DNA of 64,000 bases from Cupriavidus taiwanensis (GTDB lineage Bacteria > Pseudomonadota > Gammaproteobacteria > Burkholderiales > Burkholderiaceae): contig NZ_LT984805.1 in the NCBI RefSeq assembly GCF_900250115.1, forward strand, positions 62,001-126,000. The letters are read 5' to 3'. Positions 43,516 to 51,628 of the stretch are shown piece by piece. Each line of letters begins with the position of its first letter. Within the stretch, counting starts at the first letter, position 1. Below the pieces are notes generated by a model, which was not told the origin of the DNA, did not search any database, and was given only the letters and a program-made list of their open reading frames with translations. Both the position numbers and the translations under genes were made by a program.

Positions 43516-45735
43516 ATGTCTGTCTCCTACGACCCCAGGCAAATCGCAGCATGGCTGGACTCCTTCACGGTGTCCAAGGCCCGCTCCTATGCGAGCGCAG
43601 TCTCGGAACTCCGCTGGATCGACGGGGATACTTTAGCGGGTCTGGTGCAAGGCACACGTTCGCGTCCGTACGACGTGCGTGCGTATTTCCACGACATCGA
43701 CGAAGACATGTGGGTGGAAGGGGAATGCACGTGTCCGGTCGGCGTTGACTGCAAGCACGTTGCCGCGCTGCTGATCGCCGGGCTTGCGCTTCAGCCCAAG
43801 CCATCGGCCACTGGCGTGCGCGCCGAACTGGTGACCTGGCTCGAAGGTTTTCGCGCCCGACGCACGGCGGCCACTCCCGCTGCCAAGAAAAAGTCTGCCA
43901 AAGCCACGCATGCACTGGCTTACGTGATTGAACAATCCTATCGCGGCGCCGAGATCTTTCTGTACAAGGCCCGCGTGGGCGCTGACGGGACGATTCGCTC
44001 GCTGGACGATCCGTGGCAGAACGTGGAGAAAGCGCTGATCCAGCCGCCGAAATTTGTCACCGAGGAAGATCTGCCGATCCTGCGCGGGCTGTGGCTGGGC
44101 CGCTCTGGCGCCTATTCCGGAGGTTTCAGTTTAGAGGGCACAACCGGTGCCGCTACCCTGGAGAAGCTGATCGCTACCGGCCGCCTGTTTGCCTCTTCCG
44201 CTGTGGGTACGATGCACCCCGGAACGCCCTGTCTCGTGCACAGCGGGCCCGCACGCAGCGCACAGATTACGTGGCAAGCGCAGGCCGACTCACGCGTGCG
44301 GCCAGTCTTGCAGGCCGAGCCACCCGCCACCCTGTTGCTGACGACCACCCAGCCATGCTGGTATGTGGATGCGCATTCGGGCGAATCCGGACTCCTCGCC
44401 TTACCGTGGCCCGCGGAGCAGGTCGCGGATTTCCTGTCGATGCCGGCCATCACGCTCGACGAAGCGGCACTCGTTGGCAGTGTGCTACGTGAAATTGCCC
44501 CGGACCTCCCTGCGCCACCAGCGGCCGACGCGTCGTCCATTCAGATGATCGACTCCGTACCGGTCCCAGTCCTGGCTCTGGATACCCTGCCGGTCTGGGG
44601 CGCGGGCTGGTCGCCGTCTGCTTCCCAGGGCGGATTGGATTTTGCGACGGTCAGCTTTGATTACGCGAGTCACAGCCTTCCCGCAAACAGCAACACGACC
44701 CTGGTTCGAACCGCTGGCGGTGAAGTCATACAGATCCGAAGGTCAACTGAGCTCGAGCGCAAACGTCTGACAGAGCTACAGAAGGCCGGTTTCCGAAAGA
44801 TTCCGGCCCATCGCGCTCAGGGCCCGAAAGCGTTTCCGCCTGGCTTGCTGGGCCCCGAGGATGACGGCGGCTGGCCAGACCTCATGACGCTGGTATTGCC
44901 CGCGCTCCGGGCAAGCGGCTGGCGCGTCGTCATGACCGACGCGTTTCGACACAACGTGATCGAGATCGAGGCCATTGACGGCAACTTGCGTCCGACCGGC
45001 GATGGCTGGTTTGACGTCGAGATGGGCATCACCGTCAATGGTCGCACGGTGCGCCTGGAACTACTGCTGGCAGACCTCTTTCGTCGGGACTCGCGCTGGC
45101 TGTCAGGCCAGCTCGAGACCATCGCTGACGACGAAGCGATCGACCTGAAAACCGATCGCAACGAACGGCTGCGCCTACGGGCGGACCGGCTCAAGCCGGT
45201 CGTGCGCGTGCTGATCGACCTGTTCGACTCGCTGGGCACCGGCATGCGCATTTCCAAGTGGGATGCGGCGCGACTCCATGCCCTGGATCAGACCGGGCGC
45301 TGGCAGTTTCATGGCGACGCATCGATCCGATTGCTCGCGCAGCGTCTGATGGCGGGTCGTGGCGTGACGGACGTGCCAGTGCCGCGTGGGCTGAAGGCCG
45401 ACCTGCGTGCTTACCAGCGCCAGGGACTTGCCTGGATGCAGTTCCTGCGCGAGCACGGGCTATCCGGCGTGCTTGCCGACGATATGGGCCTCGGCAAGAC
45501 CATCCAGGCACTTGCACACATCCTCACCGAAAAGGAACGTGGCAGGCTGGACCGGCCAGCACTGATCGTCGTGCCGACCACGCTCATGCACAACTGGTGC
45601 GAGGAAGCGCAGCGCTTCACTCCGAGGCTACGCGTGCTGGCTCTGCACGGATCCCAGCGTCACGAGCGCTTTGACCAGATCGGCGAGCATGATCTCATCC
45701 TGACCACCTACGCTTTGCTTCGATTCGACCCAGTA
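43516..45735 (+). pseudogene. SWIM zinc finger / SNF2 helicase, 3' truncated
   Basis: Codons 1-740 read a SNF2-family ATPase. A SWIM finger is at about 55-90 (ECTCPVGVDCKHVAALL). A long DUF-like middle follows, then LRAYQRQGLAWMQFLREHG, Walker A DDMGLGKTIQALAHI, motif Ia LIVVPTTLMHNW and motif II-preceding LILTTYALL. The DEAH box, motif III and the whole second RecA domain are missing. At about 45720-45735 the sequence changes into the 3' region of a convergent Wadjet jetA gene. The frame then runs on antisense to 45876. The protein lacks ATPase motifs and should be inactive. Confidence 0.88.
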
Positions 45736-46546
45736 GCCATTCGTAGACGGTTGGTCCAGTGTGCTCCTTTGCCGCCCAGTGGGCGATGTCGTGCAACTGC
45801 TCGTCAATCCGACGAAACTTCGCATCGTTTACCTGGCGCAGTCGCTCGAGGTTCTGTCGAATGGCTTCCCGGTTGAGCATCGCATTGTCCGCGGTCAACT
45901 GCTTGGAGTACTCGCGCTGGAAACGGTCAAGAAATTCGACGAATTCGCTCCATTGCCGTTGGACCGAGGCTGTCTGCATTAGGTGGCGCACGAGTTCCTG
46001 GAAGTAATCGATGCCTTCGGTTAGGTCCTCGATAACCTTCTCGGCGTACTCGTAGGCGTCGACCAGGTCGTGAGCATCGCCGCGGGCTTGAAGCGCTGCT
46101 TCGAGCGCATTGCGGCAGCCGCGCATGTTTCGCTGGCGACTTCGACCCGGCCGGTCAAGCATCCAGAGCGCCTCGGCAAGGAGTTTGCCCGGGCGCGAGA
46201 ATCGAAATGCCGTGACCAGGCCATGCCGGTCTGCGAACTGTTCAAGCCAGCCGTCGGTCAGAAGGGCCCGCATCAGCAGGTTCGTCAGTTGCACTGGCTC
46301 ACCGTCTGCGCTGCTGAATTCGTCGGGCTCAGCTTCCGTGGTCAGCCGGTCGGGGTTGTCACGCACGACCGCCATGAGCAGTTCGCGTAGCAAGTCACGC
46401 GTCATTGTGTGCGCATAGTCGGCTGCTGGCCCGTGCAGGCGCTCGTACAAAGCGCGCAAGCAAGCGACAACGAGCTCCCGACGTGAGCTGTTCAGGGGCC
46501 TGAAGAAACGTTTGCGCTCGGCCTCGAAGAACACGGGTTGACTCAT
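45720..46546 (-). pseudogene. jetA: Wadjet JetA-like protein, 3' truncated
   Basis: About 275 residues of the kleisin-like JetA subunit (MksF/MukF-related) of Wadjet anti-plasmid systems. The N-terminal winged-helix part has FFRPLNSSRRELVVACLRAL, AADYAHTMTRDLLREL and TNLLMRALLTDGWLEQ, followed by helical segments (VIEDLTEGIDYFQELVRHLM). GGGGGA precedes ATG 46546. The coding sequence ends in YEWLLGRIEAKR, where the truncated SNF2 helicase is joined. jetB, jetC (SMC) and jetD, which should follow, are absent. The identification is from family pattern only. Confidence 0.65.
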
Positions 46547-46559
46547 GGAATATTTCCCC

Positions 46560-46935
46560 CGTGCAGCGGCGGCAGCGAGACGACCTGAGGAACGAGGTCC
46601 CTCATTTCACCACCTTCTTGGCGACAGACTTCTTGAGCGGCACGGGCTCGTCGTCCGATGATCGATGGCCAGCACCTCAATGCTGTGGCACTGGCGGTAG
46701 CCAAGGATAAGCACTTCAAACATGTTGGCAAATCGGCGACCTTTTCCAACGGTCGCCGCCTCCCAAGCCCCCCCGGAATTGCAACGTTAGCTTGATGGTT
46801 GCCACTTCGGTTTTGGTCCTTGCGTGCACCACAGCGCCCTCTCTCGGCTTCAGGTATTGCCCCTTATATCGTAGTTCGAAATCCCCCTCAACCACCGACT
46901 AGCGGGGTCTGGCGCCTACCGATAAAGGCGCAGAA
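46560..46935. other. Short gene remnant upstream of jetA, then empty
   Basis: On the minus strand 46640-46740 reads FANMFEVLILGYRQCHSIEV-LAID. After a frame change, 46608-46660 reads DDEPVPLKKSVAKKVVK and a stop. This looks like the decayed end of a gene of unknown family. 46750-46935 shows nothing. Confidence 0.35.
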
Positions 46936-47388
46936 CTAAGTGTTCCACCACTTGCGCAGCAAATCTATCAGCTGACGAATAAGTCCCGGCGCTGTTCCCG
47001 AGGTTGGAGGGTTGTTCCCAGTCTGCCTTTCCGACGCGGCATTGGTTCGACTGACATAGCGCTCCATGTCGCGCCGATCACGCTGCCGTACCGATTCAAT
47101 GGCTTTGGCATCGAATGCTCCGGCCTTGATTACCTGGTTCCGGATTATGTTGTAGTGTGACTTACAGGCGTATTTCCAGTTTCCAACAGATGGCAAAAGG
47201 GTCACCGCCTCTCCCTCTTTCCGGATTCGCCATTTCGCTGGGTTTAGCGGTGTGATAACCTTTTCACCGCAACCACAGCAGCAAAGATGGGCAGCAGTCT
47301 CGAACTCCTCACTAATATAAAGGACGCCCTCTTCTAAATTGGCTGGAAAATGTTCCACATATTCCGGGCGGATCGTGCGTATCTTCAT
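46936..47388 (-). CDS. DUF6527 cysteine-rich protein of the ubiquitin-like operon
   Basis: 150 aa. ATG 47388 overlaps the E1 stop as ATGA, so translation is coupled. A zinc-binding module can be read: HFPANLEEGVLYISEEFETA, AHLCCCGCGEKVITPLNP, then WKYACKSHYNIIRN. The C-x-C-x2-C-like cluster plus C-x2-H fits a treble-clef or RING-like site. A charged helical tail and a hydrophobic end follow (LIRQLIDLLRKWW). DUF6527 proteins occur beside ThiF/multiubiquitin genes. A role as ligase-like partner or substrate receptor is inference. It is the last gene of the operon. Confidence 0.75.
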   Translation of the reverse strand: MKIRTIRPEYVEHFPANLEEGVLYISEEFETAAHLCCCGCGEKVITPLNPAKWRIRKEGEAVTLLPSVGNWKYACKSHYNIIRNQVIKAGAFDAKAIESVRQRDRRDMERYVSRTNAASERQTGNNPPTSGTAPGLIRQLIDLLRKWWNT

Positions 47389-48560
47389 TGATGGGTGCAA
47401 TGGTTCCAGGAGCACTTATAATTGATCACGTTTGGCGAGATTTCATCCGTAAAGAACTGCAGATGCTGCTTGTATCGGATTAAGGCTAAATTTGCGTTGA
47501 TCGAATTGAGCTCAGCCAATTGAATGTTGCCATAGACTGCCTCATCGGAATCATCGGCAGTCGGAAGGGAGTCAACCAGATACGCGGTGTCTGGTGTGAC
47601 CAATGTTACCCGCGCCCGGCCGTGTAGCTTGAGAAGATCCGGCTTCTTGTCCACACCAATGCCTACATCAATGAACGGGATACGGGCGTTCGCCAAGTAC
47701 CGTGCGATGAGACCGCGCGACGGGCCATGGTCGACCGCAATAAATACAAACTGACAATCGTGCAATTGCCCGAGGTTGGCTTCGGCCACCATCTCCGGAT
47801 GACTAACAATGCCGGTTCTGAACTGGCTGAAGGTTTGCTGCAGAAGGTCCGTCTTCTTGTGCTTACCGTACACAGTTTCTATTGGCAGTGCGCCCGGCAC
47901 CCGGAACGCATTATGTGGCTCGATGATATCACCATCAAACAGGTGAATCTCTGCCACCGGCGTCTTCGCCAGACCGTCGAGAATATAAGCCCCGGTTCCA
48001 CCTAGCCCGACGATCGCCACCTTTTTAAGCTCAAGTTTGGCCTCGTATGCTTCGAGCCCGGCCCTCGCAGTGGCCCAGTTCGGATAGTGAAAAACCGACG
48101 CCGTGTCCCGGCGTGTAAAGCTACCCCTCCCGCGCGCACTAGCCGTGGAATCAATGGCCGAAGCGTAGCTGCCTAGTTTGCGAATGTAGTGGGTCAGCTT
48201 GTTGTAATAGCAACTGAGCATATCGCCGATTGGTTCCGGCTTATATGAAAGTTGGCAAAGTGCAGTTCGCCCCGCCACAGTCTGGGGAGTGGAATTAGCC
48301 ACCATCGCACTTTCCAGCGAAACACCGTCATCCCTGTATGGAATCGACCCAGTAAAAAACACCCAGTGGTCGAGGATCGCGGGTACGCCGGCATGCTCGG
48401 CGTACGTCGAAATCATAGTCCCATAGCCAAGCGTACGGGACTGCTTGACATAAGGCACCCTGTGGACGATCAGGTGGCTGCCTTCAAGGCTGATCTCGTA
48501 ACCCTCGTCAACGAGACGCTGCAAGTCGGCATTAGGAGCGGTTCGATTTGCCAGCATCAA
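47385..48560 (-). CDS. E1-like ThiF adenylyltransferase with N-terminal accessory domain
   Basis: 391 aa. The C-terminal two-thirds is a ThiF/MoeB/E1 Rossmann domain: VAIVGLGGTGAYILDGLAK (nucleotide loop), IHLFDGDIIEPHNAFR (Asp for ATP/Mg), a late FVFIAVDHGPSRGLIARYL strand and IPFIDVGIGV. It would adenylate the C-terminus of the ubiquitin-like protein encoded just upstream. The N-terminal 180 residues (LQRLVDEGYEISLEGSHL, IVHRVPYVKQSRTLGYG, HWVFFTGSIPYRD) match the extra domain of multiubiquitin-associated E1 proteins (DUF6791-like). The C-terminal CSWNHC pair is near the end. ATG 48560 overlaps the ubiquitin-like gene by 29 bp. Confidence 0.85.
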   Translation of the reverse strand: MMLANRTAPNADLQRLVDEGYEISLEGSHLIVHRVPYVKQSRTLGYGTMISTYAEHAGVPAILDHWVFFTGSIPYRDDGVSLESAMVANSTPQTVAGRTALCQLSYKPEPIGDMLSCYYNKLTHYIRKLGSYASAIDSTASARGRGSFTRRDTASVFHYPNWATARAGLEAYEAKLELKKVAIVGLGGTGAYILDGLAKTPVAEIHLFDGDIIEPHNAFRVPGALPIETVYGKHKKTDLLQQTFSQFRTGIVSHPEMVAEANLGQLHDCQFVFIAVDHGPSRGLIARYLANARIPFIDVGIGVDKKPDLLKLHGRARVTLVTPDTAYLVDSLPTADDSDEAVYGNIQLAELNSINANLALIRYKQHLQFFTDEISPNVINYKCSWNHCTHQ

Positions 48561-48768
48561 ATTTCATCCCATTCTCGAGATCCACCGATTGACCGGGCGT
48601 CAAGCTTCCCACCTTATGACCGTGCTTCCAATCCACGTCATACAAGCCAAGGTCAACGCCCGACACGTTAATGTTGGCCAACTCCAAAACTTTCTCGAAA
48701 GTGATTTGTGGGCCCGTCACCTTCTTGGGGTCCGTGTTGATGAAAATCTGAAACTCATGGGGATTCAT
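48532..48768 (-). CDS. Ubiquitin-like (multiubiquitin-family) protein
   Basis: 78 aa from ATG 48768 (GAGG upstream). A single beta-grasp domain of the multiubiquitin family: HEFQIFINTDPKKVTGPQIT (first hairpin), FEKVLELANINVSGVDLGLY (helix and strand), DVDWKHGHKVGSLTPGQSVD and LENGMKFDAGKSNRS. The family members often have several domains; this has one and lacks a C-terminal Gly-Gly. It may need processing or use another acceptor chemistry. The gene overlaps that of the E1-like enzyme, so the two are translated together, the strongest sign of a joint pathway. Confidence 0.82.
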   Translation of the reverse strand: MNPHEFQIFINTDPKKVTGPQITFEKVLELANINVSGVDLGLYDVDWKHGHKVGSLTPGQSVDLENGMKFDAGKSNRS

Positions 48769-48938
48769 AGTGGTCCTCGTTAGGCAGTAATTCAAAGGTC
48801 TAAACGTGCGTCATTGCACGCACAACAATGCATACAACACATCACTTCAATGCAAGTTAACTCGGCCCCCATTGCACTGGTGAACGGTGTCGGCCTCAAA
48901 CCGGGCATTCCAGCTGCCCGTAGAAAGTGACGCGATGA

Positions 48939-49124
48939 TTAGCGACTGCTGTTCGGCGTGATCTTTACTGGAGTCCAGGTACGCCCAGGCTTAGTCGTCG
49001 TGGGCAGTGACCTGTTGTCTGGCACTGTGGCGTAGTTCCGCTGCTTGCCACCGCGCGGACCAATCTCCTGGTAGATCCCGCCCTTGTTTCCGGTGCTTTC
49101 ACCCGGCTTCTTCGTGGTCACCAT
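48939..49124 (-). CDS. YjzC-like small protein
   Basis: 61 aa. The pattern GNKGGIYQEIGPRGG, then SLPTTTKPGRTWTPVK, is that of the YjzC family of small basic proteins (Bacillus YjzC is 59 aa), of unknown function. GGAGG precedes the ATG. It lies between the DUF3892 gene and the ubiquitin-like gene. The 170-bp gap to the latter could hold a second promoter. A role in the system is inferred from position only. Confidence 0.7.
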   Translation of the reverse strand: MVTTKKPGESTGNKGGIYQEIGPRGGKQRNYATVPDNRSLPTTTKPGRTWTPVKITPNSSR

Positions 49125-49152
49125 AGGGACCTCCTTAGGTAGATTGGCGTTA

Positions 49153-49437
49153 CTACAACGGACACTGGTTCAGCGCCAGCAGGTTGTTGTTCCAGCGGCC
49201 GTCCGCATGTGTGCGCAGATACGGTGCCTTCCCAGCGTCCCGGACCACGCCAATGTCGGCGCGCTTGCCTGTAGACGGGTCCAACACATAGAACGTGTTG
49301 GTCTTGGCATCGATGCTTTGGATTACCTGTTCGCGTGTCCACATCCAATCCGCGGCTGGATTACCCAGATGTGTGATGTGTTCGTGCGGGCTCTGTGGGT
49401 TGGGCTTACTGATACAAGTTACACGTGCGTCAGCCAT
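49153..49437 (-). CDS. DUF3892 protein
   Basis: 94 aa. DUF3892 proteins are small (VTCISKPNPQSPHEHITHLG, WMWTREQVIQSID, TNTFYVLDPSTGKRADIGV, APYLRTHADGRWNNNLLAL). They recur next to multiubiquitin or YjzC-like genes in genomic islands. Their function is unknown. It is the first gene of the operon; AAGGAAGATTG precedes ATG 49437. The shared palindromic control region lies just upstream. Confidence 0.82.
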   Translation of the reverse strand: MADARVTCISKPNPQSPHEHITHLGNPAADWMWTREQVIQSIDAKTNTFYVLDPSTGKRADIGVVRDAGKAPYLRTHADGRWNNNLLALNQCPL

Positions 49438-49485
49438 AACAATCTTCCTTTCTTTCTTGCTGCTGCCAGAAGCGTCATCTACAAT

Positions 49486-49570
49486 ATGACGAATTCGTCA
49501 TGCTCCTGACCGAAAGAGAGGCCCCGCGGGGCCATGACGAATCAGTCAATTTTTACTATACGCTTTCGTC
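49486..49570. promoter_or_regulatory. Divergent control region with repeated TGACGAAT operators
   Basis: ATGACGAATTCGTCAT at 49486-49501 is a perfect 16-bp palindrome. ATGACGAATCAGTCA follows at about 49533-49547 as a related half-conserved copy, and a third half-site, TTTCGTCATG, overlaps the XRE start. A GC hairpin, GGCCCCGCGGGGCC, lies between. These are likely binding sites of the XRE repressor controlling both divergent operons. Confidence 0.7.
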
Positions 49571-49933
49571 ATGTCGCAGTCAACACCCCCGCCCACCTCA
49601 CCGTCCGCCGTCTTTCCAAGTCGATTGCGAACGGCGCGTGAGTATCGCGGCCTGAACCAGGGCGAACTAGCCCAAAAGGCCGGGATGCAGCCGTCCGCGA
49701 TTTCTCACTTCGAAACTGGCACCCGAAAACCATCCTTTGATAACTTGCGCATCTTGGCTGACAGCCTTGATGTCACTACTGATTACCTTCTAGGCCGTGT
49801 TGAGGACTTCAAGGCTCTGGCTGGAGCGGATCGCCTTCATAGGCATTATGGGTCACTTCAACCATCGGACCGAAAGATGGCCGACGATCTGATAACCATG
49901 CTTGCCAAGCGCGCGCAGGAAAAAGGCAAATAA
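49571..49933 (+). CDS. XRE-family HTH regulator
   Basis: 120 aa. A cI/XRE helix-turn-helix lies at about 15-70: LRTAREYRGLNQGELAQKAG, QPSAISHFETGTRKPSFDNL, RILADSLDVTTDYLLGRV. A short dimer tail follows. It overlaps the next gene as TAATG (49931-49935). Pairs of XRE and ImmA/IrrE proteins are well known: the repressor is inactivated by its metalloprotease partner. The palindromes just upstream make autoregulation and control of the divergent ubiquitin-like operon likely. Confidence 0.88.
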   Translation: MSQSTPPPTSPSAVFPSRLRTAREYRGLNQGELAQKAGMQPSAISHFETGTRKPSFDNLRILADSLDVTTDYLLGRVEDFKALAGADRLHRHYGSLQPSDRKMADDLITMLAKRAQEKGK

Positions 49934-50811
49934 TGATAAAAGCCGATCCCTATGCCTTTGCCTCTCTCGCCGCGGAACAGATCATCAAGGGCCTTGGGAT
50001 CGCTGCACTTCCGGTCGACCCTAAAGCAATCGCTCGCGACTGCGGCATCGAGGTGGTCGCGAAGCCCATGGAAAATGAAGGTGTCTCAGGAATGCTTGTC
50101 CGGTATGGCAATGACTTCGCCATTGCCTATGCCACGCACCATGAGAATGAAGGCTTTGAGAACTTCAGCGTCGGTCACGAGCTAGGCCACTACTACCTGC
50201 CCGGCCACGTAGATGCCGTCATCGTTGGCGACGCCGGCTCGCATGTGTCACGCGCAGGATATTTGTCTGGAGACAAGTATGAAGCGGAGGCCGATCGCTT
50301 TGCCGCAAGCTTCCTGATGCCTCGCCATCTGTTCTTTCCGGCACTTGAGCGTGCCGGTGTCGGTCTTGCGGCTATCGAAAGACTTGCGGTGCTGTGCAAG
50401 ACGTCCATCCATGCCACGGCAATTCGATATGCGCAATGCACTCGCGAGGCTGTGGCGATCATCGTTAGCCGCAGCGGCATCATTGACCACTGTTTTATGT
50501 CTGAGGCGCTAAGGAATCTTGATGGGATTGATTGGCTTAGGAAGCGGAAAGCGGTACCGCAAAATACAGCCACCTACGCGTTCAACCAGGACCCGGTCAA
50601 TGTGCGACACGGGAACCGCGTCGAAGAAGGTTCAAATCTCCAACACTGGTTCGGCGGCCGACGCAGCATCGAGATCTGCGAAGACGTTGTTGGTCTTGGC
50701 CGCTATGGCAAAACACTGACAGTGCTTTACGACATCGACCTACCCTCCCCAGAAGACGAGGAGGAAGAGCGATCTCTTATCGAGTCTTGGACCCCGCGAT
50801 TCAAGCGATAG
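49933..50811 (+). CDS. ImmA/IrrE-family metallopeptidase
   Basis: 292 aa. The zinc motif HELGH is in FSVGHELGHYYLPGH. A third ligand or the stabilising Glu is in SGDKYEAEADRFAASFLMP, the conserved ImmA/IrrE signature. The N-terminal region (YAFASLAAEQIIKGLGI) and the C-terminal mixed domain follow the family length. ImmA-type proteases cleave their partner XRE repressor in response to a signal, which in ICEBs1 and in Deinococcus is DNA damage or a cell-cell peptide. The trigger here is unknown. It overlaps the XRE gene by 1 bp. Confidence 0.9.
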   Translation: MIKADPYAFASLAAEQIIKGLGIAALPVDPKAIARDCGIEVVAKPMENEGVSGMLVRYGNDFAIAYATHHENEGFENFSVGHELGHYYLPGHVDAVIVGDAGSHVSRAGYLSGDKYEAEADRFAASFLMPRHLFFPALERAGVGLAAIERLAVLCKTSIHATAIRYAQCTREAVAIIVSRSGIIDHCFMSEALRNLDGIDWLRKRKAVPQNTATYAFNQDPVNVRHGNRVEEGSNLQHWFGGRRSIEICEDVVGLGRYGKTLTVLYDIDLPSPEDEEEERSLIESWTPRFKR

Positions 50812-50837
50812 TAGGCGGACGATGCAGCCTAGCGAAT

Positions 50838-50884
50838 TTTTATCGATATAGTGGGCGGCGTTTAGCCGCCCACTATATCGATAA
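50838..50884. terminator. Perfect 21-bp hairpin after the XRE-ImmA operon
   Basis: A perfect stem of 21 bp (TTTATCGATATAGTGGGCGGC and its complement) has a 5-nt loop (GTTTA). It begins 27 bp after the immA stop. The stem contains TATCGATA and is far longer than usual terminators. It ends in A/T pairs and lacks a separate T-run, so it may also serve as a recombination or protein-binding site. Confidence 0.55.
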
Positions 50885-51582
50885 ACGGGAAGGACGTATG
50901 CTTGGCGACTTACTACCATCGGCTATCCAATTGCAGCAAAAGGACCATCCCCGTGTCGCGCTCGGAACGGCAACAGCGCTCAACGTCAATGCGAGACTGG
51001 CCGCCAGACACACGAAGCGCGTTGCCCTTTGGCGACATCTGCCGCGGAAGGTCGTGGAATGTCGGTCGGCCCCGCGCCGCGCCTTGCCTTCTGGCCGGCC
51101 TTGGTGTTGCCCCGCGATCGGCAATAGACATACGGGGGGGCTATGTCAAAAACCGTGAGAGGGGAGCGCCTTTGTTGCTGCTGTCGTTTGCCATATGACC
51201 CGATTGTAGGAAACCGGAATTAGCCGGACTACTCCAGTTCGCCGGACTGAAAATCCGGAATTGGCCGGACTGGCTTGAAACCCCCATGACGCTGAGCCAG
51301 GACCTGACGGTCCAGTTCCCGTCGCCAATTGGCTTGTCGGAAGTGCAATGGATGGATCAAGAAATCGGCGAGGCGGCCGTCAATATGGGAAACTTCATTT
51401 CCTGTCTGCGCCATGCGTTACGCCCCCATCCAAGACCAGCACCTCGCCATCCCAGCTTGCGACCGCGTCTGGCGGGCGCAGCCTGAACGACGTTTTGACG
51501 TCGAAGACCTCATCCAAGCATGCGTTCCAGACGCCGCTACCTGTGATCCAAGTAGATAGCGTCAAGCAGGACGGCCGGTCCA
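50885..51582. other. Stretch of IS-like debris without a recognised gene
   Basis: The stretch holds repeated CCGGAATTAGCCGGACT / CCGGAATTGGCCGGACT units at 51215-51270, which look like end repeats of an IS21-type or related element. Frames of 60-120 codons are open in both directions, but none has family motifs. Confidence 0.4.
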
Positions 51583-51628
51583 GCGACAATCATTTTGGCC
51601 GGTTGGCCGGGATGATTGTCGGTGAGTG

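Noticed and set aside
47385..48560. E1-like protein as a plain ThiF/MoeB of cofactor synthesis
   Set aside because: It lacks neighbouring thiamine or molybdopterin genes, carries an extra N-terminal domain, and overlaps a ubiquitin-like gene.
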